A stretch of DNA of 64,000 nucleotides from a virus. Below the pieces are notes generated by a model, which did no database searches, was not told the DNA's origin, and saw nothing but the letters and a program-made list of their open reading frames with translations. This document shows, one piece after another, positions 17,390-26,681 of this stretch. Both the position numbers and the translations under genes were made by a program. The stretch lies in IMG/VR virus record IMGVR_UViG_3300032223_002232, positions 105,764 through 169,763 of that record; one strand, written 5' to 3'. Every line of letters starts with the position of its first letter. The stretch's first letter is position 1.

Positions 17390-18253
17390 ATGAGTACAAA
17401 ATACAACGCAAGTCTCTTTGAATCACTTCAAGAGATCATTAACAACAAGAGTGCAAACTACGAGTCTGGTTTTAAGGATTTCCTTAAACTTGAGACAGAC
17501 AAGACGTATGTTGTTCGTCTTATTCCCAATGTTGAGGATATTTCCAAGACTTGGTATCACTATGCCCAGCACATTTGGGATAGTGTAGTCACAGGCAAGA
17601 AGGTTTCTACCCTTTGCCCTAACACCTACAAGGAGAAGTGTCCTATCTGTGAGTATCGTTCTAAGATCTGGGCTACAAAGAATCAAGATCTCATTGATGG
17701 TATCAATCCTACTAGGAAGAACAAGAGATGGCTCTACAATGTCTTTGTTATCAAAGATCCCACTAACCCTGAGAATGAGGGTAAGATCAAGCTTCTTAAT
17801 GCTGGTGAACAGCTTGAGAAGGTTATTGAGGAAGCTCGTAGTGGTGAGTTTAAGGATGAGTTTGGTTATAAGATCTTTGATCTTTCCGCTAATGGGTGCA
17901 ACCTTAACATTAAGGTTGAGAAAAACAAGGGTGGTTATCCAACATATGTAAGCTCACGCTTCACATCACCATCAAAGATTGACGCTCTTTCTACTGATGC
18001 CGCAATTGACGAGATTCATGCAAATATCAAGCCACTTGATACGATCTTCAAGGTTCGTACATACAACGAGGTCAAGGATCTTCTTGATGTTCACTTCTTG
18101 GGTAAGGATAAGTCAACCGTAACTGACGATAGTATTGATGAGGTTAAAGTTGAGTCGGTTACTGACGATGATGATTTTAGTGTTGTAACAAACACATCAA
18201 GTACATTATCCGATCAAGAGAAGAGAATGAAGGAAATTTTGGAGGATCTCTAA
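17390..18253 (+). CDS. 32: Single-stranded DNA-binding protein gp32
   Basis: 287 residues (T4: 301). It covers single-stranded DNA in replication, recombination and repair. The OB-fold core contains a zinc site of the gp32 type, with His in HYAQHIWD and Cys residues in STLCPNTYKEKCPICEY around residues 56-87. The C-terminal tail is acidic (TDDSIDEVKVESVTDDDD) and ends in a helix EKRMKEILEDL, the usual interaction tail for helicase loader and polymerase. Codons are richer in C-ending forms than in the neighbours, fitting very high expression. No Shine-Dalgarno is present. Confidence 0.93.
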   Translation: MSTKYNASLFESLQEIINNKSANYESGFKDFLKLETDKTYVVRLIPNVEDISKTWYHYAQHIWDSVVTGKKVSTLCPNTYKEKCPICEYRSKIWATKNQDLIDGINPTRKNKRWLYNVFVIKDPTNPENEGKIKLLNAGEQLEKVIEEARSGEFKDEFGYKIFDLSANGCNLNIKVEKNKGGYPTYVSSRFTSPSKIDALSTDAAIDEIHANIKPLDTIFKVRTYNEVKDLLDVHFLGKDKSTVTDDSIDEVKVESVTDDDDFSVVTNTSSTLSDQEKRMKEILEDL

Positions 18254-18256
18254 AAG

Positions 18257-18781
18257 ATGAACGAGCGAGAGGAAGCATTTGAAGTTGCAAAACTTGCAGC
18301 TATGGTTGGTGGACAGATGAATTTAGTTGATCGAATGACAACTGAAAGAATGTCAACCCCTGCTAATAAAATTAATATTCATGATTTTATTAATAAGGTA
18401 AAAAACCCAAATGCTTCCTTTCCTGTTTATGCTCCCCCAACTCCATCAGGATTTGCACCACCTGTTGATGAAAGAATGGTTCAATCAATGGTTCCAGATG
18501 CAGTTCCAACATACATACCACCATCAGAACAAGGTGCTGTTCAACCTCCAACTATACCAGAAACTAAACCACCAGCGGAATCTGTTAACCTTCCTCATAT
18601 TGTAAAACCATCATCAACACCAATGCCACAGCTAGATCCAATTGTTGATGGACCATTTAAACCTGTTTTAACTCGTAGTGATGTTGATAGTATTAGGAAT
18701 TCGTTAAAAAATATTGACAAGACACTTGCTGGTATGCTAAAGTTCTTACAAGAAAGTGGCAAACCAAAAGCAAATGAATGA
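18257..18781 (+). CDS. Proline-rich protein between gp32 and the clamp, function unknown
   Basis: 174 residues. The N-terminal 50 residues look helical (REEAFEVAKLAAMVGGQMNLVDRM), the middle is a long Pro-rich linker (PVYAPPTPSGFAPP, TYIPPSEQGAVQPPTIPETKPP), and the C-terminus is a predicted helix or coiled coil (SDVDSIRNSLKNIDKTLAGMLKFLQES). This linker-with-two-ends design suggests a tethering or adaptor protein. It starts 3 nt after gp32 and its stop overlaps the clamp start by 8 nt, so it is co-expressed with core replication proteins. I do not recognise it. Confidence 0.65.
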   Translation: MNEREEAFEVAKLAAMVGGQMNLVDRMTTERMSTPANKINIHDFINKVKNPNASFPVYAPPTPSGFAPPVDERMVQSMVPDAVPTYIPPSEQGAVQPPTIPETKPPAESVNLPHIVKPSSTPMPQLDPIVDGPFKPVLTRSDVDSIRNSLKNIDKTLAGMLKFLQESGKPKANE

Positions 18782-19529
18782 CTCCTTAATCCCAATTCCA
18801 AAAACTTCTTTGGAAAAATTATTAAAGCCTGTAAACAGGCTTACAGAATCTTGCGTAATTAGAATTGAATCTAAGAAGTTATTTACTATCTGTACATCAA
18901 CAGACAATAGTGTTATTCTTTATGCTAAAACAGAACTTCCTATGGAAGTTGACCCTATAAAACTTAACTTAATTAATATTAAGAAGTTTATGACAGGTTT
19001 AGATTGCTTGGGTGATGATGGTGATTTTAAACTTTTATATAATGATAACAACATTATATGTAAGTCTATTAACGAAGCAACTGGTGAAAATACACATTTT
19101 AAATATCATCTTGTTGATGATAATATTATTAAAGAATCAACAGTTAATCAGGAAAGTATTGCTAAATTAAATTTTGATACAGTTTTTGAATTATCTTTAA
19201 GTAAGATTAAACAAATCATGTCTGCTTATTCTTTTAGTACAGACGTTAATAAGATTTATTTTTATACAAAAGATAATTCTGTATGTGCTGATATTGATGA
19301 TAAAACCTTACAGAACATTGATAATGTTTCTTTGCAGGTATCTAACGAATTTCAAGGAGAACCCATTTTAACGCCATTGTCGCTTAAAATTGAGGTCTTT
19401 AAGAACTTGGCTACAAGCAAGAATCCTATTAAGGTAAAGATTAATAATCAATTTAAGGTATTTATTTTCCAAACACAGGAAGACCAAAACACTGAGTTAA
19501 AATATATAATTTCTGCACTTGTTAAATAA
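18774..19529 (+). CDS. 45: Sliding clamp, gp45-like
   Basis: 251 residues from the ATG that overlaps the upstream stop; a GTG 18 nt earlier is possible. It has the alternating helix-strand pattern of a two-domain clamp: an N-terminal LEKLLKPVNRLTESCVIRIESKKLFTICTSTDN followed by KLNLINIKKFMTGLDCLGDDGDFKLLY, and the second half FELSLSKIKQIMSAYSFSTDVNKIYFYTKDN repeating the fold. T4 gp45 (228 residues) shows the same order. It would tether gp43 and couple replication to late transcription. The clamp-loader genes 44 and 62, next to 45 in T4, are not in this window. Confidence 0.75.
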   Translation: MNDSLIPIPKTSLEKLLKPVNRLTESCVIRIESKKLFTICTSTDNSVILYAKTELPMEVDPIKLNLINIKKFMTGLDCLGDDGDFKLLYNDNNIICKSINEATGENTHFKYHLVDDNIIKESTVNQESIAKLNFDTVFELSLSKIKQIMSAYSFSTDVNKIYFYTKDNSVCADIDDKTLQNIDNVSLQVSNEFQGEPILTPLSLKIEVFKNLATSKNPIKVKINNQFKVFIFQTQEDQNTELKYIISALVK

Positions 19530-19546
19530 CAAATAAGTGGTAAGAT
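19519..19546 (+). promoter_or_regulatory. Sigma-70-type promoter after the clamp gene
   Basis: TTGTTA, 16 nt, TAAGAT; the -10 box ends 5 nt before the ATG at 19552. Confidence 0.45.
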
Positions 19547-19551
19547 ATTGT

Positions 19552-19890
19552 ATGTCAAAAAATAAATTAACTACTGTAGGGTATTTTATTAAGCGTCTCC
19601 GTGATTGTGGATATGTAACTGATAAAGTTTTTAATGATTTTGCAACATCTGATGCCAGATCTTGGTGTGTTGTTGTAGATCCTAGAAATACTTCAGTATT
19701 TATTACTTGTTATAATAATCATAATTATTTAGGAGAAGAATACTTTGAATTACATGACGGAGGTCAATTTATCCCTTCTCGTTTTAAATTAAAAACTAGT
19801 TCAATTGAAACTGTTATCGAATACTTGGTTAAGTATAACATAAACAACAAATCTTCTTCATATGGTAAGGAAAAAGAAATTAACCAGTAG
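19552..19890 (+). CDS. Unidentified small protein
   Basis: 112 residues from ATG 19552 (MSKNKLTTVGYFIKRLRDCGY), chosen because the GTG 15 nt earlier lies in the promoter. The N-terminal part resembles a short helix-turn-helix or helical domain (VGYFIKRLRDCGYVTDKVFNDF), followed by beta strands SWCVVVDPRNTSVFITCYNN. The last 29 nt overlap the next gene. It has its own promoter downstream of the clamp, so it might be a regulator, but there is no family match I can support. Confidence 0.6.
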   Translation: MSKNKLTTVGYFIKRLRDCGYVTDKVFNDFATSDARSWCVVVDPRNTSVFITCYNNHNYLGEEYFELHDGGQFIPSRFKLKTSSIETVIEYLVKYNINNKSSSYGKEKEINQ

Positions 19891-20257
19891 TAACCCATCT
19901 CTTTCCTCCCAAAATTTAACTAAAGAAGAAAAATCTTCTTCAGTTATGGATGAAAAACAGATAGAAGATTTGCAGAAAAAAGTATTTGCAGCTATTAACA
20001 ATCTAGAGCTTCAAAAAAGTTTAGATAGATGGTTAAAAGAAAATGAAAGTAATACTGCTGTATCTAGAAGAGATTTTAATTTATTAAAAAATAGCATATC
20101 CGAATATATGGATTGCTATTTATTATTTGGATATAATATTAATGGTGATAGAGTAATTATTCAAAAATTTAATAAACCAAGAGACCGTGATGCTATCATG
20201 GAATTCTTAAAAACAATATTTTTAAAACAACAACACGAGAATTTTTTAGATGAGTAA
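19862..20257 (+). CDS. Unidentified protein
   Basis: 131 residues. A basic and Ser-rich start (MVRKKKLTSSNPSLSSQN) is followed by a helical stretch (EKQIEDLQKKVFAAINNLELQKSLDRWLKEN) and a small strand-turn region (YLLFGYNINGDRVIIQKFNKPRDRDAIMEFL). It overlaps the upstream gene by 29 nt and the downstream gene by 8 nt in other frames, so translation is probably coupled. No function can be assigned. Confidence 0.6.
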   Translation: MVRKKKLTSSNPSLSSQNLTKEEKSSSVMDEKQIEDLQKKVFAAINNLELQKSLDRWLKENESNTAVSRRDFNLLKNSISEYMDCYLLFGYNINGDRVIIQKFNKPRDRDAIMEFLKTIFLKQQHENFLDE

Positions 20258-21263
20258 TATAGACGAAGACATTTATTGTAGTAAACAGCCATTCGATTCG
20301 ACATTGTTTCCAATCGGTTCTGCGAATTTTATGGCTAGAAATAAAAATATATTGCCATTCCTTTGTAATCTATTGCAGTATGCTAATGATGAAACCGTTA
20401 GTCCAGTTATAGTAGAAGCTCCAGAATTCGATATAACGCCTTTTACAGACTTTACAGGATTAACTGCCGTTGGTGATCCAAGAGTTTCTTTAGGTGAAAC
20501 TATGTCAGCCACATTTATAAATTTCTTACCAAGAATGATTGCACAGACTGAAGTTATGCAATCTGGTGGAACTCAAGTTATTGAAAATATTATTTGTAAT
20601 GCTGATGGTATACCTATTAAAGAATCAAGAACAATTCCAGTATTATTATCTTTAGATTTAACTGGTCAAAAACCATATCAATATGGTGCATTAACAATTC
20701 CACCATTATCAGCAACAATTGAAGATTTAATGAAACCAATTAATCCTACTGAAGTTACGGATTATGTTAATAATTATGTATATTCTCTTAAAAAGGATCA
20801 TATAACATATTTTAGTCAATTCTTACAAACATACTTTTTAAACAATGGTTGGGAAGCGTCATTAATTTCATATAATATGCCATCAGTATTTTTAGTTAAA
20901 TTAGATAAAGATACACAAACAATTTATATAAAATATTATACTGATGTTCAAAATGAAGTTGCTTGTACAATAGGTGCAACATCAATATTAACACATTTTG
21001 GAACATCAAATGTTGAAAATAGAGCAATGATTATTGCTATTGGTAATCAAATACCAGATTACAAATATTTAATTGAAAATCCAGATAAAGGTGAACAGTG
21101 GTATCAATATTTAATTGATAATACAATGGCATCTGTTGATCAAAACTTTTCTAATTTGTTTACAAATACTAATGCTGCAACAGCATATATTGCTAAGATG
21201 GATGCATTAAATGTACCAGTTGTAAGTGCAGTTGATGTAAATTGCAACATCAGCACATATTAA
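20250..21263 (+). CDS. Unidentified protein at the end of the replication strand
   Basis: 337 residues, no Walker, zinc or membrane motif seen. The N-terminal half is rich in Thr/Ser/Pro strands (ITPFTDFTGLTAVGDPRVSLGETMSATFINFLP), and the C-terminal half alternates strands and helices (YIKYYTDVQNEVACTIGATSILTHFG). The composition looks like a virion or baseplate-associated protein and not an enzyme, and it lies next to the baseplate block. Its last 14 nt overlap the 3' end of the convergent spike gene, leaving no room for a terminator between the two transcription units. Confidence 0.55.
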   Translation: MSNIDEDIYCSKQPFDSTLFPIGSANFMARNKNILPFLCNLLQYANDETVSPVIVEAPEFDITPFTDFTGLTAVGDPRVSLGETMSATFINFLPRMIAQTEVMQSGGTQVIENIICNADGIPIKESRTIPVLLSLDLTGQKPYQYGALTIPPLSATIEDLMKPINPTEVTDYVNNYVYSLKKDHITYFSQFLQTYFLNNGWEASLISYNMPSVFLVKLDKDTQTIYIKYYTDVQNEVACTIGATSILTHFGTSNVENRAMIIAIGNQIPDYKYLIENPDKGEQWYQYLIDNTMASVDQNFSNLFTNTNAATAYIAKMDALNVPVVSAVDVNCNISTY

Positions 21264-23286
21264 ACTGTGGTGCAACTTTAAGTGTTCCATCTGGATTAAA
21301 TTCAGCATTTACTTGTACATAATTTGTACCATCATAAGGATCACCAGCAATACCATAATTAGAATTTCTATTAGCAGCTGCTTGTGATGGTGTTTTACTA
21401 CCAAAAGCTCCACCACCGCCACCACAAGAAGATGTATCACCTAAAGATTTAACACCCGGAGGTGTTCCCATACCATGAGGTTTAGCTGGTGTTGGTACAT
21501 GACTAGGATTAGGTCTTGCGGCTCTTGATGCGGCAGCATTATCATGTCCATCAAATGCAGGAACAGTTGTATCATGTGAATGATTACCACCCGGTGCATT
21601 ATGATTATGATTATAATTATAAATTGGTATCATTGCAGGAATAACATATCCCTTCATAGCACCAGTTGGTCCTGCAACAATAACATCTAAAGGCATATAT
21701 GTTGTGTAATTCATAACCCAACTATAACCAGTTGGTAAACCATAGTTATCAACTGGTGCAGCTAATGCTATACTTGAATAAGCTTCTTCAACTAATGTTT
21801 TAATTTCAGCAGGACTTATTATATTAAAAGTTAAAAAATTATAAACATCTCTTGTAATTTTTTTTAAACTTTTATCAACTCTGTCATATATAGTTGCTTG
21901 TGGTTTGATTGGATTATTCCATGTAGCATTAGAATGAACTTGGTGAGCAGGACCAGCAGGAGCAGATGGCAATCTTTCTGATGGTATTGTTAAATGTGTA
22001 CAAAAAATCCCACCATCCATCATTAAAGAACCTTTAAGAGCCAAATCACCACTTACATTAAGTTTACCAGATACAATAGTATTATCAGATTCTATTCTAA
22101 CACCAGTGTCACCAGAACGATCTTTTGCATCTATTAAAATGTTTTTACCTTTAATAAATGTTCTATTAGCTGATGTTAAAGTTAATTCACCTTGATTTGC
22201 AACAATTGTTGTTGTAGCAGCATTTAAAGTTACCTTTCCGCTTGTATGAATATCAATTCCGGGCGATCCAGCAGCTAATGTTAATTTGTTTGCAACATCA
22301 ATAAAAAGACTTCCGGGGTTTATAAGAGGATCTGAGTGAACTGCTAACTTTGCACTACCTTTAGTATCAGCTGTAAACGGATCTCCGGGCTTTGCACCAT
22401 TGTTAAACCCAAAATGCGTTGTAGTATTTTGAGTTTCTACAACAGTTGGTGCATCATTTTTTGCCAAACCAACTCTCCAGTGAACATCACCAGAATCACT
22501 TTTAACCTTTGAACCACCAGAACCCATTTTCTTTTGAGCATCATTAATAGCTGTTTGTTTTGTTTTTAATTCATTAGCTGCTTCAGTATTAGCTTTTTGA
22601 ATACCTTTTTGTGCAGTCTTAACCATTCCGTTTTTACAACCGGGACTTCCGCAACCTTTACCACCATTTAATGAAAGATTAGAAGTAGTAGATAAAAATG
22701 GAACTACCAACATGTTTACATATTTTTGAACTACATCTAAAGAATATGGAAAATTTGGAAGATACTTTCTAATTATTTTAAATGCTTTATCCGTAAGAGC
22801 CTGTGCTCTTGCTGTTAATATTTTTTGCTGACAAACTGGACAAGGATATGGATCACCTTCTGTATTTTTAATAGTATCCATTTTCTTTTTGTCAATTTCA
22901 CCAGTGATTTTTTGTAAATCAGCAGCTGCTTTAGCGTGTTCAGTTGCTTGATCACCTGTTTGTTGTGTATGATTTCCTTGTGCAAAATGATGATCATCAC
23001 CACCAACAACATTTTGCCTATCACCTCTAATTGATTCAAAATAATTTTTACCAGCAAGGAAACCTATATCAGAATTAGTTTTAAAAGTAATACCCTCGGC
23101 ATTAGTTTGAATTATATTTTTGAATTTATCTTGTTGTAACCAATATGAACGATCCAATGGTATGTTTGAACCATTTGGATCTGGCGTAACTAAATTTACA
23201 GATTCTTGAATAGATGCTTCAGAAGCAATTAAATTTGATTGCTTTGAACCATTTTGTGAATCTAATGTTGGTGGTGGTTGTGCCAT
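21250..23286 (-). CDS. Baseplate spike protein (gp5 C-terminal/VgrG-type beta-helix)
   Basis: 678 residues. A central repetitive beta region (KLTLAAGSPGIDIHTSGKVTLNAATTTIVANQGELTLTSANRTFIKGKNILIDA) is typical of the triple-stranded beta-helix that forms gp5 and VgrG spikes. The N-terminal third contains CPVCQQK and CGSPGCKNG, probable metal-binding cysteine pairs, and a helical stretch. Towards the end NYNHNHNAPGGNHSHDTT is a His-rich loop likely to bind a metal ion at the spike tip, followed by a glycine-rich end. It lies directly downstream of the gp5-like hub/lysozyme gene, so the function of T4 gp5 seems split over two genes. A late-type AT box precedes the start. Confidence 0.75.
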   Translation of the reverse strand: MAQPPPTLDSQNGSKQSNLIASEASIQESVNLVTPDPNGSNIPLDRSYWLQQDKFKNIIQTNAEGITFKTNSDIGFLAGKNYFESIRGDRQNVVGGDDHHFAQGNHTQQTGDQATEHAKAAADLQKITGEIDKKKMDTIKNTEGDPYPCPVCQQKILTARAQALTDKAFKIIRKYLPNFPYSLDVVQKYVNMLVVPFLSTTSNLSLNGGKGCGSPGCKNGMVKTAQKGIQKANTEAANELKTKQTAINDAQKKMGSGGSKVKSDSGDVHWRVGLAKNDAPTVVETQNTTTHFGFNNGAKPGDPFTADTKGSAKLAVHSDPLINPGSLFIDVANKLTLAAGSPGIDIHTSGKVTLNAATTTIVANQGELTLTSANRTFIKGKNILIDAKDRSGDTGVRIESDNTIVSGKLNVSGDLALKGSLMMDGGIFCTHLTIPSERLPSAPAGPAHQVHSNATWNNPIKPQATIYDRVDKSLKKITRDVYNFLTFNIISPAEIKTLVEEAYSSIALAAPVDNYGLPTGYSWVMNYTTYMPLDVIVAGPTGAMKGYVIPAMIPIYNYNHNHNAPGGNHSHDTTVPAFDGHDNAAASRAARPNPSHVPTPAKPHGMGTPPGVKSLGDTSSCGGGGGAFGSKTPSQAAANRNSNYGIAGDPYDGTNYVQVNAEFNPDGTLKVAPQFNMC

Positions 23287-23305
23287 ATATTTCTTATTTA
23301 GTTAA

Positions 23306-24454
23306 TTAACTTGCTGATGCAACATTGTTATGTTCATATACATTTGCAAAATAAACTGGTCTTTGTATATTTTCACCTTGGAAGAATACCCAAACTTTTG
23401 CACCAACTTGAGGTGGTGAAAAAATACCCATTGGTCCACCGGGCCTTGAACCATTCACACTACCAACAGCATTAGCACCCATATTTGTAGTTCTAAATAC
23501 ATTTTGTGATGATTGGGCTGCTCCATCAACAACATCTGGTTTTGCGCCGTTTAAAGCTAATTCTCCACGCTGAACTGGACCAAAGTAACGAGCTTGTCCA
23601 AGCCATTTACCATCTGATGTTCTACCAGCAATAACACCATCACCTTTAATTAAATCTGCTGACATTCCAATTGCAGCATTAGCGTTTGCACATGGATCAT
23701 TAATTGATTCAGCTGTTAAACCCCTTTCACCAACAGTCATACTATAAAGTCCAGCTGAAATAGTTCCATCACTTTCAGTAAAACTTTCGTTTACAGTAAT
23801 ACCACCTTTACTAACAGTTGATTCGGACTGCATTTGTCTATCAAAATAAGAAGTCCATTCTGATTGTGAACCAGTTGTTATTCCATAATTTGCACCATCT
23901 TTTGGTACATAGCCAACAAGACCAGAATTAGTTACAGCATTAGCATTAATATCATGAGCCTCTTGTAATGAAATTTTATGAGCACCAGAACCACATGCTA
24001 AATTACCAGATGTACCAGAACCAATACCAGATGTTTGTCCATCAAATTTACCTTGAGTATTATTAGCACCAGCATTAGTTTCTACTGTTCTGTTATCTGC
24101 TGTTGTATTACCACCACTGTTATTAGTTGTAGATGTAGATCCATTGTTTAATTTTTGATCCGTTGGAATTGGTACAGCACTCCCAATATCAGCATATACA
24201 GGTGCACCTGTAGCACCACCCCAAATAGGAACAGCTGGTTCAGCCCAAGGTAATGTTGATAGAATTCTTTCTTTTAATTCTCCATGAAATACATCATCAC
24301 TAAAGGTTTTAAATGTTATATCTTTTAATTGTTCATTCCAATCTTTATATAAAGTATTAGATAGATGTGGAATAAAAATTTGAACTCTACTTCTAAGTTC
24401 TGGATCTAAAGTATTAACAACTAATCCAATATGATTACCTGAAACATTACTCAT
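23306..24454 (-). CDS. 5: gp5-like baseplate hub protein with OB fold and tail-lysozyme domain
   Basis: 382 residues. Residues 8-100 match the gp5 N-terminal OB fold (GLVVNTLDPELRSRVQIFIPHL and LPWAEPAVPIWGG). A Gly/Ser/Asn linker follows. Then comes a lysozyme-like domain of soluble lytic transglycosylase type: the catalytic Glu in FDRQMQSES, SAGLYSMTVGE for the family S-x-G-L motif, and DPCANANAAIGMSADLI for the N-P-x-x-N-helix. The C-terminus (FSPPQVGAKVWVFFQGENIQRPVYFANV) closes the OB domain. It would cut peptidoglycan as the tail penetrates. The start overlaps the upstream stop as ATGA. Confidence 0.82.
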   Translation of the reverse strand: MSNVSGNHIGLVVNTLDPELRSRVQIFIPHLSNTLYKDWNEQLKDITFKTFSDDVFHGELKERILSTLPWAEPAVPIWGGATGAPVYADIGSAVPIPTDQKLNNGSTSTTNNSGGNTTADNRTVETNAGANNTQGKFDGQTSGIGSGTSGNLACGSGAHKISLQEAHDINANAVTNSGLVGYVPKDGANYGITTGSQSEWTSYFDRQMQSESTVSKGGITVNESFTESDGTISAGLYSMTVGERGLTAESINDPCANANAAIGMSADLIKGDGVIAGRTSDGKWLGQARYFGPVQRGELALNGAKPDVVDGAAQSSQNVFRTTNMGANAVGSVNGSRPGGPMGIFSPPQVGAKVWVFFQGENIQRPVYFANVYEHNNVASAS

Positions 24455-26028
24455 TGTGTTATACTTTTAGCTGCTGCAACACCAGCATTAAAATCCTTTG
24501 CTACATTTGAAAAAATATTACCAGAATTAATAGGATGACCGTAAACATCTTCACTACCACCATTATAAAGATTTGGTCCCATAGATGCTGCAACTGAAGG
24601 GAACATTTGAGCACCTTGACCATATCTACTCAATATACCTGTTCCCGATTGTGCTAACATATTACCAATTGGATTGAATGCCGCATATTGTGGACCAAAT
24701 TTATTTGATAATGCACCAAGAATATTACCTTGAAAAGCTTGAGCAGCCCATGCATAACCATGATTTGAAAGTTGATCTGCAAGTAAACCACCCGGATCTG
24801 TACCTAATTGATTTATTTGTTGAATAATATTATTAACATTTGCTGGCAAATAAGCTGATAATGTTGAAAATGGATTACTAACAAGTGTCGATACTTGATT
24901 TACAACATTTTGAACAGAATTTAATGCACTTGTAAATGAATTAGACATATTAAATAATGAAGTAAAAAAGTTAACATCATCAAGTATTGTTTGAAATGTA
25001 TCTAATAATAAACATATTAAATCTAAAGGTATGATATCTTCAATTGCTTGCATTAACAACTTTTGCAATTGACCGATAATACCATTAATCCAAGCATAAA
25101 TTTGTTGTACATATAATATAATACCATTGTATATATCATTTATAATTGATTGAAATGCAGCTACAACACCGTTAATACCTGCAACAATTCTACCAATTGA
25201 ACCCAATGCACCTTTTGGCATTGCAAGATAAGAATGAGTCCTAATAGCATTACAGAATTTCTCTAAATCTGCTAATGCACCCGGATGAATTTTTTCCATT
25301 AAATTTGTAATTAAACTTGGGTGATTTCTTTTTGAACCAAGTGGACTATTAGCCATATTATCGGCGTTCATTTCAGTTGATCCTAGTTTGCCAATATCAT
25401 CAAAACATCCTTTTTGATATGCTGGTGTCTTTTTTAAAGCTTCTTGTAATTGTGGCGTTTTAGCCATTTTTAAAAAGTCATTAATAAACCCTTGATCAAT
25501 TACAAACTTATCACTACCTTGCATTGATGATGATAATATTTTATTATCAAATCCATAAACTAAAAAGTTTAAAAGTAAATAATATTTGTTTATATTGAGA
25601 TTACCAAATTGATGTTTAACTCTTGCTAATTCTCCACCAAAAACATAAGGATATAATGTTAAATTAGTTTGTTTTTCTAAATCAGATATTTCTTTTGCAG
25701 TAACATTGTGACCATTTAAAACATCTTCATAACCTTTAGTTTTTTCTTTATTTGGATTTACTGTAGAATTTGAATTTATAGCAGCTTTGTTTGCTTCAGT
25801 TGGATTAGTTGCATAAGCAGCTGCCGCAGTTGCGTTTGCAGCATTTGGATTGTTATTAGCTGCTGAAATAGGATCAAATGTAAATGCATTTGTCGCTGGA
25901 GAATCCCATATAAGGGGATTAGTGCCACCAATTGTTTCTGTTTGAATTGGTGGTGGTACTGAAACTTCAGTTGGTGTTGTTCCAATAGCAGTTCCATTAG
26001 CTATTACTGATGTAAATGTAAGATCCAT
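24451..26028 (-). CDS. Baseplate-associated structural protein, family not identified
   Basis: 525 residues. The N-terminus is low-complexity, rich in Thr, Ala and Asn (NANATAAAAYATNPTEANKAAINSN). The middle holds long hydrophobic and helical segments (GRIVAGINGVVAAFQSIINDIYNGIILYVQQIYAWINGIIGQLQKLL and LDLICLLLDTFQTILDDVNFFTSLF) and the end is Gly/Asn/Gln-rich. The helices could insert into a membrane or pack in the hub. It is first in a three-gene block with gp5 and the spike, starts 41 nt from the divergent dNMP kinase gene, and is coupled to gp5 by an ATGA overlap. Confidence 0.6.
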   Translation of the reverse strand: MDLTFTSVIANGTAIGTTPTEVSVPPPIQTETIGGTNPLIWDSPATNAFTFDPISAANNNPNAANATAAAAYATNPTEANKAAINSNSTVNPNKEKTKGYEDVLNGHNVTAKEISDLEKQTNLTLYPYVFGGELARVKHQFGNLNINKYYLLLNFLVYGFDNKILSSSMQGSDKFVIDQGFINDFLKMAKTPQLQEALKKTPAYQKGCFDDIGKLGSTEMNADNMANSPLGSKRNHPSLITNLMEKIHPGALADLEKFCNAIRTHSYLAMPKGALGSIGRIVAGINGVVAAFQSIINDIYNGIILYVQQIYAWINGIIGQLQKLLMQAIEDIIPLDLICLLLDTFQTILDDVNFFTSLFNMSNSFTSALNSVQNVVNQVSTLVSNPFSTLSAYLPANVNNIIQQINQLGTDPGGLLADQLSNHGYAWAAQAFQGNILGALSNKFGPQYAAFNPIGNMLAQSGTGILSRYGQGAQMFPSVAASMGPNLYNGGSEDVYGHPINSGNIFSNVAKDFNAGVAAAKSITQ

Positions 26029-26035
26029 ATTTTAT

Positions 26036-26063
26036 TTGCAATTATAGAATTATTGTCTATACT
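26036..26063 (+). promoter_or_regulatory. Sigma-70-type promoter for the dNMP kinase gene
   Basis: TTGCAA, 16 nt, TATACT; the -10 box ends 6 nt before the ATG at 26070, so the transcript should start at or next to the start codon. Confidence 0.65.
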
Positions 26064-26069
26064 ATATTT

Positions 26070-26681
26070 ATGTCAAAAACCGATTTTTTATACCCCCCAA
26101 TAGGCATAGCTGGAGCAGCAAGGGCTGGAAAAGATACTCTTTGTAGAGCACTTATAAGACAATTAAAGGAACATAAAATGGATGCTGTTCGCAAATCTAT
26201 TGCTGGTGATGCTGTTAAAACAGATTTAAAAGATCTTTTATTAGAGAAATTTAATCTTAATTCTTTTACGGAAAATTCTGAACAAAAAGAATTTATGCGC
26301 CCTCTTCTTGTAGAGTATGGTAAAATGCAAAGAAATAAAACACAAGGTAGGTATTTTGTTGATGGATTTGTACCTGAACCTAATGTTGTAAATATTTTAC
26401 CAGATATTCGTTATGTGGAATATCCTGAAGATGAGGTTTATTGGCTTAAAAATGAAGTAAAAGGACTTTTAATTTTTATTAAAAGGAAGGGTGTTCAAGA
26501 TGCTAATGATACAGAAAAGGTTAATAATAAAATCATTAGTAACATGGCTGATTATATTTTAGAATGGGATTCATTAAATGAGAATGACTCAAAAGATTTA
26601 TTTCATATTGATAACTATGCTAAATGGGTTATTGATCAGTATTATATACCAATGGTATACTCAGCTACCACTTACCAATAG
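26070..26681 (+). CDS. 1: Deoxynucleoside monophosphate kinase (gp1-like)
   Basis: 203 residues. The P-loop GAARAGKDT at residues 14-22, followed by LCRALIRQLK, is typical of the dNMP/AAA-NTPase kinases such as T4 gp1, which phosphorylates dNMPs for DNA synthesis. GRYFVDGFVPEP and NVVNILPDIRYVEYPEDEVYWLKNEVKG correspond to the substrate-binding and Asp-x-Arg-x-x-x-E regions. An early gene island inside the late minus-strand tail block, it has its own promoter. Its last 17 nt overlap the convergent zinc-ribbon gene. Confidence 0.82.
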   Translation: MSKTDFLYPPIGIAGAARAGKDTLCRALIRQLKEHKMDAVRKSIAGDAVKTDLKDLLLEKFNLNSFTENSEQKEFMRPLLVEYGKMQRNKTQGRYFVDGFVPEPNVVNILPDIRYVEYPEDEVYWLKNEVKGLLIFIKRKGVQDANDTEKVNNKIISNMADYILEWDSLNENDSKDLFHIDNYAKWVIDQYYIPMVYSATTYQ

